Shown piece by piece: positions 55,347 through 64,000 of a stretch of DNA of 64,000 nucleotides. The stretch lies in the NCBI GenBank assembly GCA_021209875.1, contig JAGYVD010000010.1, forward strand, positions 806,001 through 870,000, in the 5' to 3' direction. Positions within the stretch are counted from its first letter, which is position 1, and each line of letters starts with the position of its first letter. The stretch is from Rosellinia necatrix (Eukaryota > Ascomycota > Sordariomycetes > Xylariales > Xylariaceae). Under the pieces are notes generated by a model. The model ran no database searches. It was not told where the DNA came from and worked only from the letters and a program-made list of their open reading frames with translations. The position numbers and the translations under genes are program-made.

Positions 55347-58300
55347 ATGGGGTCCGCAACCCCCCCGAAGCGCATGACGCGTGCAAGGGCAGCCGCGGCC
55401 TCCGCGGCCGCGGCCACCTCCAGCACCAAGACCACTAAGTCGGACAGGGTGACCAAGTCCACCAAAGCAACCACATCGACCAAGGCTACTGCCGCAAGCG
55501 TGAAGAAGGCTGCTACTGCTGCCGTGAAGAAGCCCGCCGCCAAGAAGTCTGCTGCTCCCGCACCGGCTCCCGCTGCTGCTGATATCGCGGACGACATGGC
55601 TGCTTCCGCTTCCGCTCCTCCTGCCGCGAAGAAGCCCACCGCCACAAAGAAGCGTTCTGTCGCGAAGACCTCCATGTCCTCCACAACTACCTCTACTACC
55701 GCGCGCGCCACAACCCGGAAGCGCAAGACTAGAGCCTTTGACGATAATGATGAAGATGATGAAGACGACCTGTCCAAAGAAGAAGACGCTCAACGCGCTA
55801 TGAACCGACCCGCGAAAAAGCTGCGGGCTCTAGCTAAGAAAGCTGCCGACCCTGAAACCCACTCCGAGTCGGAACCCGAATCTCAGCCCCAACCTAAGTC
55901 TCTCTCTTCTCAACCCACCCCCCAACCCGCTCCTCAAGAGGATGCATCAAGCAGTTCTACTGCCACTAGATCTACGCGTGGTCGCCCTAAGAAGTCCACA
56001 GCGACTACCGCCACGGCTTCTACTCTCAAGAAACAAACACCAGCCACAATCTCCCGTGCACGAACACGGAAGACGACCACCAAGAATGATGATGCTGCCC
56101 CTCCCGCTAAACAACCAGCCAAAAAGACCACCCGGCGTCGCGCTGCCGCTGGCACCGTCACCACGACTTATTCTACTGAACCCACCCCTGGTCTCAAGTC
56201 GGCCGTGTCCCGTCCTGCTGCCAAGATTGCTAGCACTCTTAAGAAGACTGTGACTTTCCAGGAGCCAGAGAAGGAAAACATGGTTCCTGGAGCGACTACA
56301 AAAGCAAACACCGACGATGCCGAGACTGCTACTACTGGCATGAGAGCTAAGCCTGTCCGTAAGCCAGCTGCCTCTGGCAGAACAACGCGGGCGAGTGCGC
56401 GGGCAGCTACTGTGGAAGCTACAGAGAAGAAGCCCTTGAGCCCTAAGAAGGATGGTCAGAACAGACCTTTGTCAAGAGACTCCAACTCTGATGATGAGCT
56501 TGCTACATATGAAAAGACCCCAATTAAACCCTTGATGAAGAGTCCCGTTAAACCACCCAGTGGTATGAGGAAGCTTGAGCTTCCACCCCCCGAGAAGGAG
56601 AAGGATGAGAACTCAACTCAATCACTCGAACCCGTTCTTTCCTCCGTGTTGAGTAGCCCGGCTCGTCGGCCGCCTCCCTCTCCCTTCAAGGATGCGATGA
56701 AGTCACCTGCGAAGAGAGTTGATGCCGTTCCTTCGCTGAGCTATTCGTCTACAAGTACCGAGGCACATGGTAGTCAGTCGCCATCCAAATCTACGATGCT
56801 TCAATCGCCTGCTAAGCGTCCCCATGCGTCTCTGCAAGTGTTCCAATTGAACCAGGAACAAGCGAACGCCGCTCGTTCGCCTACAAAGATTTCTTTGCTG
56901 AATACACCTGCGAAACGTCCAGCATCACCTATTAAACTACCTGGCTCTTCAATCCCTATAGCTGAGGACAAGCCCCAGGAGGAGACCTCAGAGGGAGACA
57001 CGCATATTCCCGTGGAAGAGATCAGCGAGGAACAACTGCAATCTCAGATTCGTGCAGAATCAGGTGCGACTCCCCCCGCATGAGCCAGCAACAGCCGAGG
57101 AGTATCTGGAGCCCATTCGGGAAGAAGTTCATGAAGAGAGTATTCAAATCGACTCCCCCACCCCCCAGCTTGAATTCCCGGGCCGCCTTTCTGCCGTTCT
57201 GCCAAGACATGCAGACCCTGCGCTTAAAAAAAACACCTTTACCCGTTGCGCAGCCTCAGCTTCACCTTGCTTCCTTGAGCCTCCCCGAGCTCCAGGCATC
57301 GGAGCCCATGGCGGTAGATGAGTCTCCTAAGGCTGGTGATGTCGTGGAATCATCATTTGACGAGACTATGAGCACCGCTTACGCTACGCCTGCAGGACAG
57401 CATGCCGATAGAAGTATGACTGAGCCTGAAGTCTTCAATACTCCACCCGAGACGATGGTTACGGAAGAAGGCAAGGAAGCTCCTCCGGTTGAGACTAACA
57501 ACCAGTCTCTTGATGCAGCTGAGGCCGAAATCTCACAACCAGAGGCAGATTTAGCTGCGACCGAGCCCAACAAGGAATCTATAGAAGCTCCTGAAGTTGA
57601 GCACAAGAAAGAATCCATAGAGGCAGCCGAGACTACACTTGAACAGTCAGCTGACCCCATCCCCGCTTTGACCACGCCTCCCCAAGCAGCTCCGAAGCGG
57701 CCAGAATTTGGACTACGTGCGAAGGAGCAAGAAGATGATGGTGTATCAGACTCGGAAGATGAGCTTGCCTTCAGCAATAAAGCCACCAAACATATTGACG
57801 ATACAGTGCCCTGTGCCACCCTTCCTGCTACGCCCGCCCCACCCTTGTTCAAAGGCACGGAAAGGAAAATCACCGAGAGTGCTGCCAGAGCAGCTAGCAG
57901 AGCAATCCGATCTGTGACGAACGGACCCAGGCTTGGCTATACTCCACTGTCTGTCCAACTAGGCGCGTGGAGAGCTTCAAGCCCTCTTAAGGCTCGTCAG
58001 AGCTCACAAAAGCCTGCCCCTCAAGATGAGGATGAAGACGATGAGTTCTCACTCCTCGATGAGAAAGACTTCCCCGTCGTTGAGACGCCAGCTGCTAAGA
58101 GCTTTTTCGACGACGAAATGAGAATCCGCGCTGAAATGGAGAACGAGGCGGAGATCGAGGCACTTCTTGAAGCTGATATTGCCGCTAAGTTCGACAAACA
58201 TGACTTCAACAATCTCATCACAGACGAAGACTTCTCTATTATCACGGAAGATGGTGAAACGACTCCCATTGACAACGACGACAATAATCAGTCTCGCCAG

Positions 58301-59609
58301 CATGATGAGTCTTTTTCAGAACCAAGTCAAGAGTACGGCGATGAGAACTCTGTTCCCATTGACCCCGTTTTAATCGGTAACAAACCCGAAACGCAAACCA
58401 CAAGCCAGGTCCCAGTAACGCCGAAGAGATCTTTCGCATCCAGGGAATTCCACACCGTCTCTAAAGTGCCGCTTAAGAGGGGCGACGACTCCCCCCCTCG
58501 CAGCGTCAAGAGACTCTGCTCTACTGCTTCCAAGGCCTCTCTGTCGGGCGGTGCCGGGTTCTCTACTCATACCGGCTTTCCTACGAATCTGTCGGACATT
58601 GATGAGGAGTCTACCCTCAGCCCGACTACCCCTTCGAAGCCAACCCCACGGTCCTCTGTAGGTACCCCGGCCCGTGCAACTCGCCCCGACCTCGATCCAA
58701 CGCTCCTGCGTGGAGCCGTAGTATTTGTTGATGTTCATACGACCGAAGGGGCCGATGCTGGTACCATATTTGTCGATCTCTTGATCCAGATGGGCGCTCG
58801 TTGTGTGAAGAGCTGGCCCTGGAACCCTACTGGTTCTAATGATGGCGAGAAAGATGTTTCGAAGATCGGCATCACTCACGTGGTATTCAAGGATGGTGGT
58901 AAGCGAACACTAGAGAAGGTCATTGAGAGCAACGGCGCTGTTCAATGTGTTGGTGTTAGTTGGGTTCTAGAGTAAGTTAGTCGAATCCCCAAGCTGACTC
59001 AAATGCTAACATGTTTACAGTTGTGAGAAAGAGAACCGATGGGTGGGGGAGAAGGACTATCGAGTTGACACTTCGCTCATTCCTCGTGGCGGCCACAACC
59101 GACGAAAGAGCATGGAGCCCAAGGCTATTGCCAACGTGAATGGCACCCTTGTTACTCCTATGAAGGCTAACCAGGGTGTTCCCCGTGAACCACAGACGGT
59201 CCCCAACAATTATATGAGTCGTCGGGACAGCACTGTTTGGATGCGCAGCCCTTCTGAGCAGGATGATGATGAAGATGCGCCAAGCGAGCCCAACGAAATG
59301 GATTGGGAGAGCACCGCTGCCCCAATGCTCACACCAATTCCCCAAACGCCAGCACCCGAAGCAGTAGCTCGGTTTGCTATGAACGTTACCCCCGGCATGT
59401 CCACCGGTTCCTTCGAGTTCACGCCCGACAGGCAGCAACTCCTTATGCAGACCTGCCCTCCTAAAGCGAGCAGCCTTATTAACCCTGGCGAGGGCTTCGT
59501 AGATCGTGACCAAGACCAAAGTGTCATGATGCGCCTGATGGCCGCACGACGAAAGAGCATGCAGTTTGCTCCTAAAGTTGCAAGCCCTCTTAAGAAGCAA
59601 TGGGAGTAA
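55347..59609 (+). CDS. Large BRCT-domain nuclear protein, two frame breaks
   Basis: Two exons, 55347-58971 and 59021-59609, give about 1403 residues if one base is discounted from each of two runs: C6 at 57072-57077 and A8 at 57226-57233. The first 550 residues are Lys/Ala/Ser/Thr/Pro-rich and strongly basic, with repeated SPxK-type sites (MKSPVKP, LQSPAKRP, LNTPAKRP) that look like CDK targets. The middle is acidic and disordered. The BRCT domain spans about 1105-1210 (RGAVVFVDVHTTEG, GARCVKSWPW, ITHVVFKDGGKRTLEK, VGVSWVLDCEKENRWV); the intron lies inside it. BRCT domains bind phosphopeptides in DNA-damage and cell-cycle signalling. The layout recalls fungal microcephalin/BRCT proteins, but I cannot name the orthologue. 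After the first run the frame gives EPATAEEYLEPIREEVHEES; after the second, TPLPVAQPQL. Confidence 0.82.
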
Positions 59610-61122
59610 ATGGACTGCACTGTTGTGCGTTGAGTAATGTCCATCCGATGAGGCAGCATGAACGAACGATTTATCGTTCGTGTTCAAAATGTTTGACTTG
59701 CGGTTCCTCGACTTCATCACACGAAGATGATTCGCGTTGGCTGAACTTGTTTCGTTATATGTACGAAACTTTCTATGGGTGGTCATTCCCATTGTCTCGA
59801 TATCCAGAGCTTGAAGCACACAACGCTACAGACAAGCACACGTTCGAATTGTCTGATTATTGGTTCCCAGTTATGGAACTATATGGACTGCTTGTCCATA
59901 TTCTTGTCGACTCATGGTTCTCGCATACGGGGGTTGAATGCTCGCATTGTCTGAGTTTGATTTCCAGCATACCCTCATAGAGGACGAGTTCTATGCATTG
60001 TCTGAACCTTCTCGATCCGACACCTGGACCACACGATGGGGTGGCTAATTATATTGTTTTTATGGTGTTCGGTCACTGTACGGAAAATTGCTTTTGGTTT
60101 GCGTTGATTGATTGATTTCTCTGGTCGTCTGGTGTTCTGAGCATGGAACTACATGGACAGGTGTTTGCATGGATTGGTCCTCTGGCGTTGGGGAATACGC
60201 ATTGTTAGAATACCCCGGAAAAAACGGACATGGTTTCGTCCCCATCACTTTCTGGGGAACGAACACTCACGATTGTCTGCCTACATTGGCCGGGATGGAT
60301 GGGCGGTTTGGTGTTTGGGTTGGGTTTGATTTCGATAAAGCCGGAGCCAGAACGGTTCGTTCATAAGACCGGTACAGTTTTGGGGAGCAGGTTTGGCAAC
60401 TCCTTGTTGAGATTTGCATATAGACACCGCCCCCAACTTGCGCAAGCATAATCAAGAGCATTCCGCATTGTTTTATATAACCTTTGTCTCCCGTGATCCG
60501 CGGCCGACTGTAATTCGTAGCCCAATCCCGAGACAACGAGAAAATAGGTAAGAAATGTTGACTCCCCTGACAAGCCATCACGAGAACCCGTATTCAAACT
60601 TAGCATTATGACTTGAGAGGGTTTGACCCGGTTGCGTTGGAGAAATGCTTAGTGTACTTGCGCTAAAGAACCAGCGATCTCATAACAGGCTATATAATAT
60701 GAAAACTTGTCAAATCACCTCTAAATGCGTAAGCGTTGGAAGGGGGGGGCATAGAATTGGACTATGGATAGCCAAATTGAGAGAAATTCCGATCAATGGA
60801 ACTGTCTTTGGTGCTTACTTATACGTGCAATACTCCTTGTCTTTCTGCTCCTCTCCCCTCACAAATAACTGTATGACTCACGTAAAGAGCACAAACAACA
60901 AATATTTCCGTAATTACGTCAACAGCTGAACAGGTGTGGTCACTTGTGGCATATATCAACATATAATACATTTCACACTATTTTTCTATTTATTGAGCTT
61001 CAATATAATCCAAAGGGACCTACATACCAACCATTATTGGTGCCAGTCCAACCTTACTTACACCTTACTTACACCTTGCCTACATGGCGCCGTATCTACG
61101 CTCTTCACGAAGGTTTTTTGTT
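59610..61122. other. Convergent intergenic spacer with hairpins
   Basis: Just after the BRCT stop codon are two compact inverted repeats (59662-59681 and 59749-59769). The 1 kb that follows is TG-rich on the plus strand. Open frames there are short and not recognised. Confidence 0.5.
59662..59681 (+). repeat. Perfect 9-bp inverted repeat with 2-nt loop
   Basis: ACGAACGAT and ATCGTTCGT are separated by TT, 53 bp after the BRCT stop codon. It would fold as a tight RNA hairpin in the 3' untranslated region or form a cruciform. Confidence 0.85.
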
Positions 61123-61732
61123 TTACCGCGGGGAGGTCGTGGACATTGAGGGCGGCACCCGTTGGTTCGGGACGCGCACGATCTGGACCTCATCGTCCGG
61201 AGCGATGGTGACGAGGTGCCCGTCGCACGAGGCACAGTGAATATCAACGTTCAGCAACCAGCCGAAAACGAAAAACCAGACTATACACAACCCACAGCAA
61301 CAGATGGACAAACACCTGGGTTCGGCCATGGGATAAGGATTAGAATCGTCGCTCTCCATCCTGATGTTTTGAGGGGCTTCGGTTTGGGAGAAAGAAAGAA
61401 AGAAAATAAAATGCAAGGACATACTTGGCTTCGTCGGATGGCTCCGAGACTCTCCGAATGGTTGACGTCTTCTTGCAAAACGGACACTCGACCCATTCCG
61501 GCTCGGGCCCTGGCTTCGCCCGCAGCTCGCGGAGCGGCGTGATCTTCACGGCCTGGTCGGGGCCCCCGTCTTGCGCCGCCGGCGCGTAGTCCGGCGGGGC
61601 GCTCATTATGGGTAGATCGCTAGACGGACGACGGTTAGCTGGAAACCATCGAGAATAGCTGGGGTCGTATGCAAGGTGCACCTACTCGTGATGAGCGACC
61701 TGTTTCTCGGGTGCGTCGTTCGTGGCACTCAT
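61123..61732 (-). CDS. LITAF-like zinc-ribbon membrane-associated protein
   Basis: Three exons, 61686-61732, 61425-61619 and 61123-61315, give 144 residues. The Pro/Ala-rich start is followed by EPEWVECPFCKK, the first CxxC half of the zinc ribbon. A hydrophobic, cysteine-rich membrane-inserted segment comes next (CLSICCCGLCIVWFFVFGW). Then HCASCDGHLVT supplies the second CxxC half. The two halves join across a hydrophobic hairpin, which is the LITAF layout. Family proteins sit on the cytosolic face of endosomes, lysosomes or plasma membrane. In this gene the second intron separates the first CxxC from the hydrophobic part. The acceptor before exon 3 (CCCAG) restores phase. The C-terminal 30 residues after the ribbon are unlike most relatives. 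The function in fungi is poorly known. Confidence 0.8.
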
Positions 61733-62450
61733 GTTGAATATCGGAGGGTCTTTGGCTTACGACCGGCCGAGATCTTGTCTCGTTATTTTATCCGTCTTCA
61801 GACTTAATACTCTCGTGGAAAAGGAAAGGAAAAGAAGGGAAAAGAGAGAGAGAGGGGCCGAACATCGTCGTATGCTATTGTGACTATAGTCGGCAGGTTG
61901 CCTATTTATACTGCAGAGTATATCGAAGCAGCTTTCCCCAAGCGGTGCGATAGCGCGATGGCAAGCCATATGCTGTGGGTTACGCCGCAGCGAGGGGGGT
62001 AGTAGTGTCGCGGGGCTAGATCGCACGGCGTGACTCTTATCACGTCAGCCGGGCTGATTTCCAAGAGATAATAGATGTTCACGCTTGCCACGTTTCCAGG
62101 TATATAGAGGGAATGAGGGAATGAATGAAAAGAAGAGCGCAAAGTTCGCATGGGTTGGTGGAAGATATCAATCGGGGCCGTTAAGGGATATATGATTTAA
62201 GGGTTGCTGCTTTTTAATCATTCCATGATATAGACAGATCCAAGAGAATCTTTGGGGATATCAACTACGGTCGTGGGTCTAGGGATCCATGGTTTATTGT
62301 GACCCCGGTCACTTCTTGAAGTTGGGTATGATATCACGCTTGTCGCTTGTTGGCATAAGCAGGGTTCGAGGTCACGTCACTTGGCAATCTTGGCTAGTTT
62401 AGCCTGATTCTCCAGGTAGACACAGAGAATATACACCTCCTGTAGTTACG

Positions 62451-62494
62451 TATATATATATATATATATATATACATATATACATATATATGTA
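62451..62494 (+). repeat. (TA)n/TATATACA microsatellite
   Basis: About twelve TA units followed by imperfect TATACATA units. Confidence 0.92.
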
Positions 62495-63323
62495 TGTAGA
62501 AGCGTCGACGGAATACGGGCAACACGGCAGAAGATAGGCGGGCCCGTGCTAAGATGCAACTACGTTTACCTCGAGAGTCACAAATTCAATGCCATTTATT
62601 ACGTAACTAACTATTCTATTATTGATGAATATAGTTCATACTACGGAGTAAGTACTTAACCCCTGAAAAGGTCTCGCCCTGTGGTATGTATGTATAACTA
62701 CTTGTATGATCCACTGATTTTACCTTCCCCACATTTATGCACCCCAAAGAAGCTCTTATTTTTAGATTATGCCGCCTGCCCTGCACGTCGCATTGTCATC
62801 CATTACCTTAAGTACCTACTCGACTTGTAGTGAGTTATTCTTTGAGAGACAAGTGCGGGTACCCAGCCTGTATCACCATTTTCACTCTCTCATCCTCTGA
62901 GAATTATTATTAGTTTTAATAATGGGAATCCTTCCAGCATCTAATATGACAGGAATGAAATATAAGATAATGCCCGACGAACGACATTGATAAACTCGCT
63001 TAGAAAACCATTGACTACGACTTATATGTAACTCTTGATATATCCTTTTACCGGTGCATCTATATTCTATTGAATGCATATCGAGGCAACCATGCAGGAG
63101 GTCCCAAGTATTAGCATTCCAAGGATGTTCGTCATTCACATGCTTCCACCTATTACATTATTACATAGGTAGGTATTCCCCACTCCGGAAGACGGAACCG
63201 TCAAACATCGCAATCAAGCCTAGGGGAGTCTCGACATGCTAGCTTCACCCTACCTCTTTTACCCCTAAGACATGCAATGCACACCATAACTCCGTCTACC
63301 AATATCGTCCCTTTCCATCCCAT

Positions 63324-63365
63324 GCTAGCTACTAGCTACTAGCTGCTAGCTGCTGGCTGCTGGCT
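63324..63365 (+). repeat. 7-bp tandem repeat (GCTACTA/GCTGCTG)
   Basis: Six units that change gradually from GCTACTA to GCTGCTA to GCTGCTG along the array, some 0.25 kb before the next start codon. Confidence 0.85.
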
Positions 63366-63615
63366 CTGAGCAAACGAACAAACCAGCAAACCGGCAAACC
63401 AGCAAACAACCAATCAATTAAACCCTCTCCCTCGCTCTCCTGAGCTAACCTCAGTCGAGAACCGTGCCTACGGCCATTTCATCATGCCTACCTCTTCAAC
63501 CCTCAACTTTGCTTCTCGACATCGGTAGATAACCCGACCTTTCCGGCCCCAGTCAACCCTTGGTACCAGTTGTTGTAGGGGCGAGCTGCTTCATAGCACC
63601 ATCGCCCCAACCACC

Positions 63616-64000
63616 ATGGCAGACTATAATGCTGGCTCCTTTTCGCGCCCCGACGCCCCGACGACGCGGCCCCCCGTTAGAAGCTCCATCCCACGTTCCT
63701 CTAGCGGCTATGGCCACTATGATGCCGCCGAGCCGAGCTCGATAGCCAGTCTTCCCCACGATACATCGATAGATAGCGCCGTGTTCGGTCGATCATCGCC
63801 TCACAACCCGCAAGAGCCGAGTTCCGTTCTGCGATCCGCCGAGCACGGAGACCAGGCCGCGAGCCACGATGCACACCGCAGACGCCGGTCCCACAAACCC
63901 CGACCGAGTGGTGGATTTCTTTTGTCGAACAGTATCCTCGATGAGGCCCCTGAGCCGGATCGCAAGCATCGGGGCGACGATCGGAGGCGATCCCGTATCC
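63616..64000 (+). CDS. N-terminal part of an unrecognised protein, cut by the window edge
   Basis: The frame opens at an ATG in a good context (ACCACCATGG) and runs without a stop for 128 codons to the edge. The segment is hydrophilic and disordered, rich in Ser, Arg, Pro, Asp and His, with MADYNAGSFSRPDAPTTRP at the start and a RRRRSHKPRPSGGFLLSNS stretch near residue 100. An Arg-rich patch suggests nuclear or RNA-related function, but this is only composition. No domain is reached. I do not recognise the family. Confidence 0.6.
   Translation, partial: MADYNAGSFSRPDAPTTRPPVRSSIPRSSSGYGHYDAAEPSSIASLPHDTSIDSAVFGRSSPHNPQEPSSVLRSAEHGDQAASHDAHRRRRSHKPRPSGGFLLSNSILDEAPEPDRKHRGDDRRRSRI

Larger units (their letters stand above)
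61733..63615. other. Divergent promoter region between the LITAF-like gene and the gene at the right edge
   Basis: About 1.9 kb. It contains a (TA)n/TATATACA run at about 62,451-62,494 and a 7-bp tandem array at 63,324-63,365, followed by CAAACCAG-type repeats to about 63,405. No coding exon is seen. Confidence 0.55.

Noticed and set aside
60112..60366. 84-codon plus-strand frame rich in Gly, Trp and Asp
   Set aside because: The region is TG-rich, which forces Trp, Gly and Val codons; three overlapping frames look equally good.
1..64000. CRISPR arrays, insertion sequences, intact transposons, 5S rRNA
   Set aside because: I looked for regularly spaced repeats, transposase or reverse-transcriptase motifs and 5S box patterns and saw none; only microsatellites and one diverged repeat pair were found.

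Overview
This is nuclear DNA of a filamentous ascomycete (Pezizomycotina, most likely a sordariomycete). Genes carry short introns of about 50 to 130 nt with GTAAGT-type donors and CTAAC/CTGAC branch sites. Recognisable proteins include a white-collar-2 orthologue, a TOS1-type wall protein, a UPF0658 Golgi protein and an NCS1 purine-cytosine permease. Spacers are long (0.6 to 3.7 kb) and rich in microsatellites and TAGGTACCTA-like motifs. There is no sign of bacterial or viral DNA. The order cannot be fixed from this window alone; a Xylariales-like relative is only a guess.

Layout, left to right. A TOS1-like cell wall protein (0.3-1.8 kb, +); a zinc alcohol dehydrogenase with an 11-nt exon (3.0-4.8 kb, -); a small secreted cysteine protein hidden by an intron (6.1-6.4 kb, -); an F-box protein (7.8-8.8 kb, -); an intron-containing tRNA-Tyr (10.4 kb, +); a purine-cytosine permease (13.0-14.7 kb, +); a phenol-hydroxylase-like FAD monooxygenase (16.2-18.0 kb, -); a six-exon DUF7721 (beta-flanking) protein (18.8-20.0 kb, +); an enoyl-CoA hydratase/isomerase with two frame breaks (20.8-21.8 kb, +); WC-2 (22.4-24.1 kb, -); RAD50 (26.2-30.2 kb, +); a PP4 regulatory subunit, Psy4-like (31.1-33.0 kb, -); a UPF0658 membrane protein (36.7-37.9 kb, +); the GID ubiquitin ligase subunit RMD5 with one frame break (38.8-40.2 kb, -); an STB6-like protein (41.4-44.1 kb, +); a LETM1/Mdm38 mitochondrial protein (44.9-46.6 kb, +); a secreted protein of unknown family with frame breaks (48.0-49.7 kb, +); an MFS DHA2 transporter (52.5-54.4 kb, +); a large BRCT protein with two frame breaks (55.3-59.6 kb, +); a LITAF-like zinc-ribbon membrane protein (61.1-61.7 kb, -); and the start of an unrecognised gene running off the right edge (63.6 kb, +).

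The genes are mostly unrelated single-copy housekeeping or regulatory genes, not an operon or metabolite cluster. RAD50, Psy4/PP4 and the BRCT protein all have likely DNA-damage roles, but they lie tens of kilobases apart. The permease, monooxygenase and MFS transporter have no biosynthetic backbone gene beside them.

The strongest unexpected pattern is that every broken reading frame here sits in or next to a mononucleotide run. Nearly all are restored by shortening that run by one base (one case by two). This points to homopolymer over-calling in the assembly rather than four independent pseudogenes. Other points of interest are the very short coding exons (11, 16 and 24 nt), the hidden secreted peptide, a diverged repeat pair 13 kb apart, and GC-rich patches inside otherwise balanced genes. 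I did not find a clearly novel multi-gene system.
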